The translations under genes were made by a program, and so were the position numbers. From assembly GCA_963691815.1 (NCBI GenBank), contig OY829661.1, positions 3,403,001-3,467,000 on the forward strand: DNA of 64,000 nt, written 5' to 3'. Origin of the DNA: Echiichthys vipera. Taxonomy: Eukaryota > Chordata > Actinopteri > Perciformes > Trachinidae. Numbering within the stretch: the first letter of the stretch is position 1; every line of letters starts with the position of its first letter. This document shows, piece by piece, positions 10,501 through 19,900 of this stretch. The notes below the pieces were generated by a model. That model did not search any database. It saw nothing but the letters and a program-made list of their open reading frames with translations, and had not been told where the DNA came from.

Positions 10501-13108
10501 GTTTTAAATGTCTTAATGGTCTCGGGCCTTCTTAATTATTTGCAATAGTTTTACCCTATCGACCCTCAAAGACCCTGAGGTCCTCTGGTGCTGGCCTTTC
10601 AACCATACCACAAGTAAGACCCAAAACACATGGGCCCTCATTTATCAAACGAAACGTACGGCAGAAAAACGTGCGTACGACCATTTCCTGGCAAACTTCG
10701 GCATTTATCAATTTGGACGTGAGCGTGAGCTACGATCAAATCTCACGTCTGGTCTGAGATCGTGTACGCACATTTCAGCCTGTGTATTTGCGGTGCAGCA
10801 CAGCAAAATCTGGCTGAAAATAATGAACAAACCTCAGCTGTCATTAAGCATAAGCAGTCAGATATTAAGAACAGATCAAACGGATTCTTAAAACGAATAA
10901 AAAAATAAAATTGTGGCTGGAGCAATTGATTGTACTCATGTGCGTCTGAAGGCACCATCCATGAATGATTACGCATTCATCAATCGCAAAAACTACCACT
11001 CGATAAATGTACAGGTGATGTGTGATGCTCAGCTATCGCTTTTAAACGTGGTGGCCAGGTGACCAGGGGGGGGGACACACACGATTCTTTTCTATTTCTA
11101 AACAGCTTGGTGACAAAGGTTATCCTCTAACAGAATGCCTAATAACCCCGCTGGCAAACCCCGCTACAGAACAAGTGCGCCGATGTTGTGCCGTATTCAG
11201 CACCCCTGCCGTGAAATGCACCCCCTCACATTATAGGTGATATTCTGGATCAGAAGGCTGTTGTTTCCACCTAAAGGAGTAGTTTAAATACCGGTAAACT
11301 GATTAAAAGCACACACTTTTGAACCTATTAATTGCAAGAAAGCTGGGATTATATTTAGGAAATGCTGAGTCAAATACATTAAACTTGCTCAAAAGATCCA
11401 TTTAATTCATTTTGTAATTATGGCTGCAGTATATTTCCACAGAATATACAAAAAGGTGTTGTTTTGTGTTCGCTATTATCTTAGTTTGTGATTGTAACTC
11501 AAGTAACCAATGTTCTGACCATTGTGGGTTACCTGTATATAAACTTCTCCTCTAGGTGGAAACAACAGCCTTCTGATCCAGAATATCACCTATAATGCGA
11601 GAGGGTGCATTTCACGGCAGGGGTGCTGAATACGGCACACCTCTCCACCAGTGCGCACAAGCGCACACGGGTCTCAGTGGAGCGCCGCTTCGGGTTGACT
11701 GCCTCCGTTATTCTTTTCCATACAGCGTTTTTATGGGCCCCTTTTATTCCACTCTTAAGACTGCCAAAAAGCACATCTCTATTTTGCTCCATCTCGGATG
11801 TCAGGATGCCGATCTGTGTGTCGGAAAAGTTTATTTTCTAACCTGCGTTCCTTCTCTCCGTGTTTGACCTCAGTGGGCGAGGCCTCCGAACCAGGAATAT
11901 TTAAGGGCGTAACATGTTAATGACGATCAAATTCAGCCGCAGCATTTATCAAGGCCCGCTCATTCATACGCTGAGATTGGTCTGATACGAATGTTTCTTA
12001 AATCACACGTGGGTCCTGTCCTACGACCAATTCTGCACTTTCACGGCAGCATTCATTTATTATGGCCCCTGATTGTGGATCGTTGACGCTTGTGTTCCTG
12101 CAAGGCTCATAGGGGCTCCGTTCAGACGTTGCGCCGAGCATGAACGCACCCCACCAGTGCTGAGCGACGCAGTGGTTTCATTTGCTTCTTAAACCCCTGA
12201 ATTGCTCCCCTTGCTGCGCATGGGTGTGTAAATGTAGTGTGAATGGTTAGATTAGCAGACTGACTTAATAACTTCAGAATCAAACTTAAAGCAGTCTGAC
12301 TTGATAACTTCAGAATCAAACTTAAAGCAGACTGACTTGATAACTTCAGAATCAAACTTAAAGCAGACTGACTTGATAACTTCAGAATCACACTTAAAGC
12401 AGACTGACTTGATAACTTCAGAATCAAACTTAAAGCAGACTGACTTGATAACTTCAGAATCAAACTTAAAGCAGACTGACTTGATAACTTCAGAATCAAA
12501 CTTAAAGCAGACTGACTTGATAACTTCAGAATCAAACTTAAAGCAGACTGACTTGATAACTATAGAATCAAACTTAAAGCAGACTGACTTGATAACTTCA
12601 GAATCAAACTTAAAGCAGACTGACTTGATAACTTCAGAATCAAACTTAAAGCAGACTGACTTGATAACTTCAGAATCACACTTAAAGCAGACTGACTTAA
12701 TAACTTCAGAATCACACTTAAAGCAGACTGACTTGATAACAGTGTGGCTCATGAGTTAATGCAATGTTCCACTTCCATGACAACAAACTAGTTGGTGTAA
12801 CGTAGTGCGCCCTGGGTAATGTAGTTAATCTACCATGAATCGCTGAGAGACATATTTGGAGAGGAAAGGACAGGGTTCTGGGAGCTTGTGAGAAGTTTGA
12901 GAACACCGAGATATGTCCTGGTACGCCAGGGGGTAAAATCTAGAAGTGGGGGTACAGCGTGCAGTGTCCATTGTGGTCTGCTCACACAGGGTCATTTGAC
13001 AGATTATATCTTACCCATGGTCATTGGTGTGACGCTGACTGTGGCAGCAGTCAGAGGAGGTGTAGGGCTGGCAGGAGGTGTAGTCTCAATCCCACTCTCT
13101 TCCATCAT
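4590..13108 (-). CDS. prrc1: prrc1, proline-rich and coiled-coil protein 1 (complete spliced coding sequence, 8 coding exons)
   Basis: Joined coding exons on the minus strand: 13108-13015, 10054-9656, 9200-9052, 8962-8860, 8015-7852, 6971-6868, 5157-5055, 4799-4590. This gives 1,326 nt, 441 residues plus TGA, close to the about 445 residues of the mammalian protein as I remember it. Every intron is GT-AG, and phases agree across all seven junctions. The protein starts MMEESGIETTPP, has a Pro/Ser-rich segment (about residues 10-165), a linker with ITFPEEQEDPRG and GIWGFFKG, then a conserved C-terminal domain from about residue 250 (DIVVTSDKE, EAGQSNIAPQPVGYAAG, FDIGCL, LRWSGL) ending LPPRTV. 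From family knowledge, the C-terminal half resembles the inosine/xanthosine triphosphatase-like fold. PRRC1 has been linked to Golgi/ER-exit sites and protein kinase A regulation. I see no proof of NTPase activity here. The gene looks intact and functional. Its promoter side faces the giant satellite. Confidence 0.96.
5055..5157 (-). CDS. prrc1: prrc1 coding exon 7
   Basis: Residues 338-372, WFDIGCLILEDPGHSIHIEV then FTQATPLALDHVQQ. Acceptor gtccag/GTGG, donor CAACAG/gtacaa. An open frame runs past this exon into both introns, but the family alignment and the splice sites fix the exon edges. Confidence 0.95.
5483..5502. repeat. (TTA)n microsatellite
   Basis: Seven trinucleotide units in prrc1 intron 6. 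Confidence 0.9.
5885..6345. mobile_element. probable non-autonomous interspersed repeat
   Basis: The segment ends with CATTTTTTATACAGTCTATGG (6327-6346), a terminal sequence I recognise from very common fish interspersed repeats. It includes the associated body words CCATGACAACACTTTTGGAC and ATGAATAATTAGGGGCG. No matching left terminal repeat is visible, so it is probably truncated. It lies in intron 6 of prrc1. The assignment rests on memory of the family. Confidence 0.5.
6868..6971 (-). CDS. prrc1: prrc1 coding exon 6
   Basis: Residues 304-338, GAQERIDGLRRASVIHEKQ and VVSLENFIAELFPDK. The donor is GACAA/gtaaga. The acceptor cag abuts a (GT)n microsatellite on the transcribed strand, so this exon has no ordinary polypyrimidine tract directly before the AG. 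Confidence 0.95.
6975..6999. repeat. (CA)n/(TG)n microsatellite at a splice acceptor
   Basis: About twelve CA units on the plus strand, TG on the prrc1 transcript, ending three bases before the exon 6 boundary at 6971. Confidence 0.95.
7541..7675. repeat. (TA)n-rich microsatellite
   Basis: Long alternating TA tract with short interruptions, in prrc1 intron 5, preceded by a short CA run. Confidence 0.92.
7852..8015 (-). CDS. prrc1: prrc1 coding exon 5 (start of NTPase-like domain)
   Basis: Residues 249-303, with SGGDVDIVVTSDKEMNVEAV and QSNIAPQPVGYAAGVK. Acceptor ctccag/AG, donor AAG/gtcagt. The sequence before VRDAFQEVFG corresponds to the first strand and helix of the inosine-triphosphatase-like fold in family models. 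The donor's third base is C, a little weaker than the others. Confidence 0.95.
8231..8264. repeat. short (TA)n microsatellite
   Basis: Two TA runs separated by CACGG, in intron 4. Confidence 0.85.
8630..8760 (+). mobile_element. 3' tail resembling a fish L2/CR1-like LINE
   Basis: Contains GTGAAGCACTTTGTGTTGCC followed by AATAAAGTTTGATTTGATTT, the terminal pattern of 5'-truncated fish LINEs ending in short TTGAT-type repeats. The AT-rich sequence from about 8270 may be part of the same insertion. It lies in intron 4 of prrc1 on the opposite strand. No reverse transcriptase sequence is present. Confidence 0.55.
8860..8962 (-). CDS. prrc1: prrc1 coding exon 4
   Basis: Residues 215-249, GVAGNPVVKTVLDKTKHSVE and onward to LDPGMAPYI. 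Acceptor cctcag/GGA, donor ATCA/gtaagt. It is separated from exon 3 by an intron of only 89 bp (8963-9051). This is the likely amphipathic helical linker before the C-terminal domain. Confidence 0.95.
9052..9200 (-). CDS. prrc1: prrc1 coding exon 3
   Basis: Residues 165-214, containing ITFPEEQEDPRG and ending GGGGIWGFFK. Acceptor ttccag/GT, donor AAG/gtaata. Entry is in phase 1 (one base of codon 165 comes from the previous exon) and exit is in phase 0. Confidence 0.95.
9481..9575. mobile_element. fragment of a palindrome-rich DNA transposon or MITE
   Basis: The words GATAAACGGATACATCGG and two copies of the palindrome ATCGGCCGAT (9538-9547, 9562-9571) are typical of short non-autonomous DNA transposons in fish. 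It lies in prrc1 intron 2, and the ends are not defined. Confidence 0.45.
9656..10054 (-). CDS. prrc1: prrc1 coding exon 2 (proline/serine-rich region)
   Basis: Residues 32-165. Low-complexity Ser/Pro/Thr-rich sequence is followed by the conserved GPPIS and SAGYDITRGHAGRTPQTPLM stretch that identifies the family. Acceptor tttcag/GT at 10055, donor CCAG/gtaag at 9655. The proline-rich part differs strongly from mammalian PRRC1, whereas the YDITRGHAGR block is nearly unchanged. The opposite strand also has open frames here because of the skewed composition; they are shadows. Confidence 0.95.
10200..10545. repeat. possible interspersed repeat
   Basis: The words CACATGCCAGGCCTGTATAT and GAAATACACCAACAACGGAG (about 10431-10495) are familiar from fish dispersed repeats. 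No terminal repeats or coding capacity are visible, so this is a weak call. Confidence 0.3.
10631..12066 (+). mobile_element. decayed PIF/Harbinger transposon with a nested insertion
   Basis: Ends are imperfect inverted repeats: GGGCCCTCATTTATC at the left, and GGGGCCATAATAAATGAATG read inward from the right. Plus-strand transposase pieces match the HARBI1-type DDE nuclease. These are GAIDCTHVRLKAPS and YHSINVQVMCDAQ (10919-11058, first catalytic Asp in IDCTH), LGDKGYPLTECLITPLANP (about 11107-11165, second Asp in LGDKGY), and SAHKRTRV / SVERRFG (about 11649-11695, likely third acidic residue in VER). Breaks include TGA where a conserved Trp is expected (11059-11061), a frameshift at the G-run 11066-11074, and the insertion at 11187-11639. 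On the minus strand a piece of the companion Myb-like gene remains (11670-11792; DVLFGSLKSGIKG, WKRITEAVN). The element cannot move by itself. Confidence 0.8.
11187..11639. mobile_element. long-inverted-repeat MITE/foldback element inside the Harbinger transposase
   Basis: Two arms of about 104 bp, 11187-11290 and 11536-11639, are near-perfect reverse complements. They differ at only a handful of positions, for example CCCCCTCACATT versus ACCCTCTCGCATT. They surround about 245 bp of AT-rich sequence. The insertion separates the second-Asp and third-Glu regions of the transposase. I did not find a clear target-site duplication. Confidence 0.75.
12192..12254 (+). mobile_element. SINE fragment joined to the second 36-bp minisatellite
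   Basis: CCCTGAATTGCTCCCC, TGCTGCGCATGGGTGTGTAA and GTGTGAATGGTTAGAT match the middle of the SINE at 1778-1840. The SINE sequence stops at ATTA and the 36-bp repeat begins at once. Confidence 0.8.
12255..12740. repeat. 36-bp minisatellite, copy 2 (about 13.5 units)
   Basis: Same unit and same orientation as 3235-3544, with scattered single-base variants (CACACTTAAAGC, ACTATAGAATC, GACTTAATAAC). It lies in prrc1 intron 1. The long ORFs on both strands result from a stop-free 36-bp unit. Confidence 0.97.
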
Positions 13109-13147
13109 CTTCTCAGCCTTACAGCTGCACTTCAACCCAGAATAAAG
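13015..13147 (-). CDS. prrc1: prrc1 first coding exon (coding part 13108-13015, plus short 5' UTR)
   Basis: Encodes residues 1-31 and the first base of codon 32. Tandem ATG codons at 13108 and 13105 give the MMEESG start typical of the family, so I chose the first ATG. The donor is CCATGG/gtaag, with gt at 13014-13013. The 5' UTR part probably begins at 13147, after a ctgcag acceptor. A second possible acceptor (gtgcag) lies closer to the start codon, so the upstream edge is uncertain. Confidence 0.92.
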
Positions 13148-14559
13148 CTGCAGTAAAATGTTGTGATCAATCAGGATGTGTTCCTCTTGTTGTTAAGCTA
13201 ATCAGTGCCCACACTGAGGATGCACCGATCCAATAACCTGGTGAAGTGACTATGAGCTATTGACCATATATAAGACTGATTTAGATGAAATACAGTTTCT
13301 TCAACGTCAGTTAAAGTTTTAGTGCCACAACAGTCTCTGTCTAGTTTGTTCAGACGATATCGTTCATTTTTGAGCTGGAATGGAAATAGACATTTTCTTT
13401 GTGGACTGTGCAAATATGAGAATATATAATACTCTGCTTTCCTAAACAAATAACTTTATTAAAGAACATTTAACATTATTATATATAATATAATTAAAAT
13501 GCAGTACATTGTCAACCAATTCTAGAAATGAACACAGAGAAAATAAAGAATAAATAAAAAATAAAATAGATATCTAAATAAAGATCAGTACTGTATGTTC
13601 AGAATGAGTCAACAGCTGGACAAACATTTACAGTTACACCATTTCTAAACCACCCAAGCATTGTTTTATATGCTCTGTAACAATTAATTTTCATATCAGC
13701 CCACATCTTTGCCAATACTGATGTCTTTGAGAGGCCAATATGGACCGATAATATCAGGCGACCGACTCTGTTGCAGATATCTGTAATTCAATTATTTCTA
13801 GACAAAAGAACACATCAGATATCCATAACTCGAGCTGCACCGAATAGTTGATTAATTGATTAGTCAATCTGCAACAACATAACTATTCTGATAGTCGACT
13901 GATTTTTTTCCAGGCAAAAATGGCATATCATATTAAACTGTCTATCTTTGGGTCCTGGAGAAAACAAGACACTTAAAGACATCTCCTTGGACTATGAGGA
14001 ACTAAAATGGACATATTTGATTTTATAACATTTTATAGACCAAACAGTCGATAAAATAATTGGTATATACTGTAAATCAATATTGAAAATAATTGTTAGT
14101 TTGCATTCTTCCACGGACAAACTATGTCCCTTTAGCCAGTCAAGTGTATTGGGCTTTCAAATTCAGATATCCACACTGTCAGTCTGTAAATCCAGAAACA
14201 CATCTTAACCAGTAAAAATGATGTCACATTTTTGTCAGTATTATGACTAGTAAGAATACAATTGTATGCAGCTACAATAAGAATTATGACTAGAAACCAA
14301 TCTACAAATGTATGGTGGACAGGTTTTTCAGTTTTAAGATATCTGAAATTAATATTATTGTACTGCATTTATCCATAATGTTTATGCTGGTTATCAAACA
14401 TACAATTGTGAAAGCCCAGTACACATGAACGGTAAAAGTGACGTCATTTTAATGAAGTCCTAGAAAGAATGACGTTATGAATATCCGAGGAAGAATGGAT
14501 ATGGACGGACATCTGCATTATAAATCCAGTGTAGTTATATCTTAAAATGACTAATGCCA
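13148..14559. other. AT-rich intron sequence with transposon fragments
   Basis: GATGCACCGATCC at about 13219 resembles the terminal repeat of a common fish DNA-transposon family, but no partner end is seen. 13440-13570 is A/T-rich. Except for the MITE at 13833-14105, nothing else is recognised. Confidence 0.45.
13833..14105. mobile_element. MITE-like DNA transposon
   Basis: The left end has AGCTGCACCGAATAGTTGAT followed by TTAATTGATTAG. The right end, read on the minus strand, is TGCAAACTAACAATTATTTT. These resemble the GCTGCAACTAA / TGCAACTAACGATTATTTTC ends of abundant vertebrate non-autonomous elements. About 273 bp, no coding capacity. Confidence 0.6.
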
Positions 14560-14943
14560 CAAATAGCCTATTCTGCGCTTCCATACCACGACGAACAGAC
14601 TTGTGCCGTGTCACATCGCGCTCCCGGTTCACATGAAACTAACTTTAACTTTGGATCAAACGGTGCGTGTGTAACGGTGTCTTTCTTCAGAAGCGAAGCA
14701 GCACGAACATGTTGGGAGTTTGAAGTGAATTCAGCGTTAGCTTCCTTTAACACAGCGCTCTGCAGTTTACAACTGAGCTGGAACGTTACACGTGTACCGT
14801 CACAAACGCACACAGCTCGAGCAGAACTATCCAGAGACAGCGCGTTCGCATTTGTATCTCTTTCTCCTGCAACAAGCACCGCTAACTATCATGAATATAT
14901 CATATAACTTTTGAGAATACAGGAGAAGTGAATGACCACTCAC
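14560..14943. other. CpG-richer segment inside intron 1 next to the promoter
   Basis: More CpG dinucleotides and GC than the AT-rich intron around it, as at the edge of a promoter CpG island. Open frames on both strands here have no family resemblance and are treated as chance. Confidence 0.35.
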
Positions 14944-15090
14944 CTGCTAGCTGGACTAGCTCAGCACAGTCATGAATAAACCACCGACCCTCTTTGATGA
15001 CGTCATGTGTTGCCACGTCTGCTTGGCCGTAACTCCTCCCATTGCCGGGAGCGCCCTGACCGGACCATACAGTGTATTGGCCGCGGGGAA
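14944..15090 (-). promoter_or_regulatory. probable prrc1 promoter and 5' non-coding exon
   Basis: On the minus strand a strong donor, CTAGCAG/gtgagt, ends at 14944 and could splice to the acceptor near 13147. Just upstream lie a perfect CRE palindrome TGACGTCA at 14998-15005 and a CCAAT box (ATTGG on the plus strand) at 15076-15080, next to a CCGCGG. No clear TATA box is seen. This layout fits a housekeeping promoter. The transcription start is inferred to lie between the CRE and the donor. Confidence 0.6.
14998..15005. promoter_or_regulatory. CRE (CREB/ATF site)
   Basis: Exact 8-bp palindrome TGACGTCA, 55 bp upstream of the putative first-exon donor. Confidence 0.55.
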
Positions 15091-15291
15091 GTGTGGTAAA
15101 GCTGAGGTTATAGAATTATTAAAGGCAGCAAAACGAAGGTTCAGTCATATTCGGTTGGTATTAGAATTGCTTGAAATTAGATTCGAAAAACATCTTATTG
15201 TCATCTCATTTTGAAATTAATAAGCCATTGAATTCCTAGCACTGAATATTTTAGCATGGTGAATCATAAATTATTTTGTTTATAGATCCAT
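15091..15291. other. short unique spacer between prrc1 promoter and satellite
   Basis: AT-rich, with no repeat monomers. It is the only unique sequence between the promoter elements and the array. Confidence 0.7.
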
Positions 15292-15900
15292 AGTCCAAAA
15301 CATGTGCTAAAGTAACCTCTAGAAGCCAAAAAGTGTGCTAAAGTAACCTCTAGAAGCCAAAAAGTGTGCTGAAGTACTCTCTAGGAGCCAAAACCTGTGC
15401 TATAGTGCCCTCTTCAAAGCCAAAACATGTGATAAAGTACTCTCTAGGAGCCAAAACATGTGCTAAAGTGCCCTCTAGAAGCCAAAAAGTGTGCTAAAGT
15501 ACTCTCTAGGAGCCAAAACGTGTACTAAAGTGCCCTGTTTGAAGCCAAAATGCGTGCTAAGGTACTCTCTAGGAGCCAAAACGTGTGCTAAAGTGCCCTC
15601 TAGAAGCAAAAAAGTGTGCTAAAGTACTCTCTAGGAACCAAAACGTGTGCTAAAGTGACCTCTTCAAAGCCAAAATGTGTGGTAAAGTGCCCTCTAGGAG
15701 CCAAAACATGTGCTAAAGTGCCCTTTTTGAAGCCAAAATGCGTGGTAAAATACTCTCTAGGAGCCAAAACGTGCGCTAAATTGCCCTCTTCGAAGCCAAA
15801 ATGCATGGTAAAGTACTCTGTAGAAGCCAAAACGTGTGCTAGTGTCTTCTAGAAATCAAAAAACGTGTGCTAAAGTACTCTCTAGAAGCAAAAATGTGTG

Positions 15901-16520
15901 CTAAAGTACTCTCTAGGAGCCAAAATGTGTGCTAAAGTGTCCTCTAGGAGCCAAAACGTGTGCAAAAGTGTCCTCTAGGAGCCAAAACGAGTGCTAAAGT
16001 GCCCTCTAGAAGCTAAAATGTGTGCTAAAGTGTCCTCTAGGAGCCAAAATGTGTGCTTAAGTTTCCTCTAGGAGCCAAAACGTGTGCAAAAGTGTCCTCT
16101 AGGAGCCAAAACGTGTGCTAAAGTACTCTCTAGGAAACAAAACTTGTGCAAAAGTGTCCTCTAGAAGCCAAAACATGTGCTAAAGTACTCTCTAGGAGCC
16201 AAAACATGTGCTAAAGTACTCTCTAGGAGCCAAAATGTGTGCTAAAGTGTCCTCTAGGAGCCAAAACGTGTGCAAAAGTGTCCTCTAGGAGCCAAAACGA
16301 GTGCTAAAGTGCCCTCTAGAAGCTAAAATGTGTGCTAAAGTGTCCTCTAGGAGCCAAAATGTGTGCTTAAGTTTCCTCTAGGAGCCAAAACGTGTGCAAA
16401 AGTGTCCTCTAGGAGCCAAAACGTGTGCTAAAGTACTCTCTAGGAAACAAAACTTGTGCAAAAGTGTCCTCTAGAAGCCAAAACATGTGCTAAAGTACTC
16501 TCTAGGAGCCAAAACATGTG
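15901..16520. repeat. 310-bp tandem duplication (2 copies of 10 monomers)
   Basis: 15901-16210 is repeated at 16211-16520 with an offset of exactly 310 bp (10 x 31). It includes private variants such as GCTTAAGTTTCC and GGAAACAAAACTTG. The copies appear identical over most of their length. Confidence 0.9.
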
Positions 16521-16999
16521 CTAAAGTACTCTCTAGGAGCCCAAACATGTGCTAAAGTGCCCTGTAGAAGCCAAAAAGTGTGCTATAGTACTTTCTGGGA
16601 GCCAAAACTTGTGCTAAAGTACACTCTTCAAAGCCAAAATGCGTGGTAAAGTACTCTCTAGGCGCCAAACGTGTGCTATAGTGCCCTCTTCAAAGCCAAA
16701 ATGCGTGGTAAAGTACTCTCTAGGAGCCAAAACGTGTGCTAAAGTGGCCTCTAGGAGCCAAAACATGTGCTAAAGTACTCTCTAGGAGCCAAAACATGTG
16801 CTAAAGTGCCCTCTAGAAGCCAAAGAGTGTGCTAAAATACTCTCTAGGAGCCAAAACATGTGCTAAAGTGCCCTCTTCGCAGCCAAAATTCGTGGTAAAG
16901 TATTCTCTAGGAGCCAAAACGTGTGCTAAAGTGCCCTCTAGAAGCCAAAAAGTGTGCTAAAGTACTCTCTAGGAGCCAAAACGTGTGCTAAGGTGCCCT

Positions 17000-19900
17000 C
17001 TTCAAAGCCAAAATGCATGGTAAAGTACTCTCTAGGAGCCAAAACGTGTGCTAAAGTGAACTTTAGAAGCCAAAAAGTGTGCTAAAGTACTCTCTAGGAG
17101 CCAAAACGTGTGCTAAAGTGCCCTCTTCAAAGCCAAAATACGTGGTAAAGTGCCCTCTAAGAGCAAAAACATGTGCTTAAGTCCCCTTTTTGAAGCCAAA
17201 ATGCTTGGTAAAGTACTCTCTAGGAGCCAAAACGTGTGCTAAAGTGCCCTCTTTGAAGCCAAAATGCGTGCTTAAGTACTCTCCAGGATTCAAAACGTGT
17301 GCTAAAGTGCCCTCTAGAAGCCAAAACATGTGCTAAAGTGCCCTTTTTGAAGCCAAAATGCGTGGTAAAGTACTCTCTAGGAGCCATAACGTGTGCTTGA
17401 TTGCCCTCTTCGAAGCCAAAATGTGTGGTTAAGTACTCTCTAGAAGCCAAAGTGCTAGTGTCCTCTAGAAATCAAAAACCGAGTGCTTAAGTATTCTCTA
17501 GAAGCCAAAATGTGTGCTAAAGTACTCTCTAGGAGCCAAAACGTGTGCAAAAGTGTGCTCTAGGAGCCAAAACGAGTGCTAAAGTGCCCTCTAGAAGCCA
17601 AAATGTGTGCTAAAGTGTCCTCTAGGAGCCAAAATGTGTGCTAAAGTGTCCTCTAGAAGCCAATATGCGTGGTTAAATACTCGCTAGGAGCCAAAACGTT
17701 CGCTAAATTGCCCTCTTTGAAGCCAAAAAGTGTGGTAAAGTACTCTCTAGGAGCCAAAACGTGTCCTATAGTGCCCTCTTCGATGCCAAAATACGTGGTA
17801 AAGTACTCTCTAGGAGCCAAAACGTGTGATAAAGTGCCCTCTAGGAGCCAAAACATGTGCTAAAGTACTCTCTAGGAGCCAAAACATGTGCTAAAGTGCC
17901 CTCTAGACGCCAAAAAGTGTACTAAAATACTCTCTAGGAGCCAAAATGCGTGCTAAAGTACTCTCTAGAAGCCAAAACGTGTGCTAAAGTGTCCTCTAGA
18001 AGCCAAAATGCATGGTTAAGTACTGGCTAGGAGCCGAAACGTTCGCTAAATTGACCTCTTTGAAGCCAAAAAGTGTGGTAAAGTACTCTCTAGGAGCCAA
18101 AACGTGTGCTAAAGTGAACTTTAGAAGCCAAAAAGTGTGCTAAAGTACTCTCTAGGAGCCAAAACGTGTGCTAAAGTGCCCACTTCGAAGCCAAAATGGG
18201 TGATTAAATACTCTATAGGAGCCAAAACATTCGCTAAACTGCCCTCTTCGAAGCCATAAGTGTGCTAAAGTACTCTCTAGGAGCCAAAATGTGTGCTAAA
18301 TTGCTCTCTTCAAAGCCAAAATGCATGGTTTAGTACTCTCTAGGAGCCAAAACGTGCGCTAAATTGCCCTCTTCGAAGCCAACATGCGTGGTAAAGTACT
18401 CTCTAGAAGCCAAAACGTGTGCTAGTGTCCTCTAGAAATCAAAAAATGTGTGCTATGGTACTCTCTAGAAGCCAAAACATGTGCTAAAATGCCCTTTTTG
18501 AAGCCAAAATGCGTGGTAAAGTACTCTCTAGGAACCAAAAGGTTCGCTAAATTGCCCTTTTCGAAGACATAAGTGTGCTAAAGTACTCTCTAGGAGCCGA
18601 AACGTGTGCTAAAGTTCCCTCTTTGAAGCCAAAATGCGTGCTTAAGTACTCTCTAGGAGCCAAAATGTGTGCTAAAGTGCCCTCTAGAAGCCAAAACATG
18701 TGCTAAAGTGCCATTTTTTAAGCCAAAATGCGTGGTAAAGTACTCTCTAGGAGCCATAACGTGTGCTAAATTGCCCTCTTCAAAGCCAAAATGTGTGGTA
18801 AAGTACTCTCTAGAAGCCAAAACGTGTTCTAGTGTCCTCTAGAAATCAAAAACCGAGTGCTAAAGTATTCTCTAGAAGCCAAAATGTGTGCTAAAGTACT
18901 CTCTAGGAGCCAAAACGTGTGCTAAAGTGTCCTCTAGGAACCAAAACGAGTGCTAAAGTGCCCTCTAGAAGCCAAAATGTGTGCTAAAGTGTCCTCTAGG
19001 AGCCAAAATGTGTGCTAAAGTTTCCTCTAGAAGCCAAAATGCGTGGTAAAGTACTCTCTAGGAGCCAAAATGTGTGCTAAAGTGCCTTCTAGGAGCCAAA
19101 ACATTTGCTAAAGTACTCTCTGGGAGCCAAAACGCGTGCTAAAGTGCCCTCTTCGAAGCCAAAATGAGTGCTAAAGTACTCTCTAGGAGCCAAAACATGT
19201 GCTAAAGTGTCCTCTAGAAGTCAAAAAGTGTGCTAAAGTACTCTCTAGGAGCCAAAACATGTCCTAAGTTTCCCTCTTCAAAGCCAAAATGCGTGGTAAA
19301 GTGCCCTCTAGGAGCCAAAACATGTGCTAAAGTGCCCTTCTTGAAGCCAAAATGCGTGGTGAAGTAATCTCTAGGAGCCAAAACGTGCAATAAATTGCTC
19401 TCTTCGAAGCCAAAATGCGTGGTAAAGTACTCTCTAGAAGCCAAAACGTGTGCTAGTGACCTCTAGAAATCAATAGACGTCTGCTACAGTACTCTCTAGA
19501 AGCTAAAATGTGTGCTAAAGTGTCTTTTAAGAGCCAAAACGTGTGCAAAAGTGTCCTCTAGGAGCCAAAACGTGTGCTAAAGTACTCTCTAGGAGCAAAA
19601 CGTGTGCTAAAGTGTCCTCTGGGAGCCAAAGCGTGTGTTTAAGTGTCCTCTAGGAACCAAAACTTGTGCTAAAGTACTCTCTAGGAGCCAAAACTTGTGC
19701 TAAAGTGCCCTCTAGAAGCCAAAAAGTGTGCTAAAGTACTCTCTAGGAGCCAAAACGTGTCCTATAGTGCCCTATTCGAAGCCAAAATACGTGTTAAAGT
19801 ACTCTCTAGGAGCCAAAACATGTGCTAAAGTGCCTTCTAGGAGCCAAAACATGTGCTAAAGTACTCTCTAGGAGCCAAAACATGTTATAAAGTGCCCTCT

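Larger units (their letters stand above)
10055..13014 (-). other. prrc1 intron 1 of the coding region (2,960 bp)
   Basis: From donor gtaag at 13014 to acceptor tttcag at 10055. It holds a possible interspersed repeat, the Harbinger relic, a SINE fragment and the second 36-bp minisatellite. 12741-13014 shows nothing recognisable. Confidence 0.85.

Noticed and set aside
9988..10548. 186-codon plus-strand open frame
   Set aside because: It overlaps the antisense of a prrc1 exon and a dispersed repeat; no family motif is visible.
12122..12759. Open frames of 137-166 codons over the second 36-bp array
   Set aside because: Same cause as the first array; the region is intronic in prrc1.
14554..15214. 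Plus-strand open frames near the prrc1 promoter as a divergent gene
   Set aside because: They have no recognisable domain; they cross the putative first exon and the CpG-rich segment, where chance frames are common.
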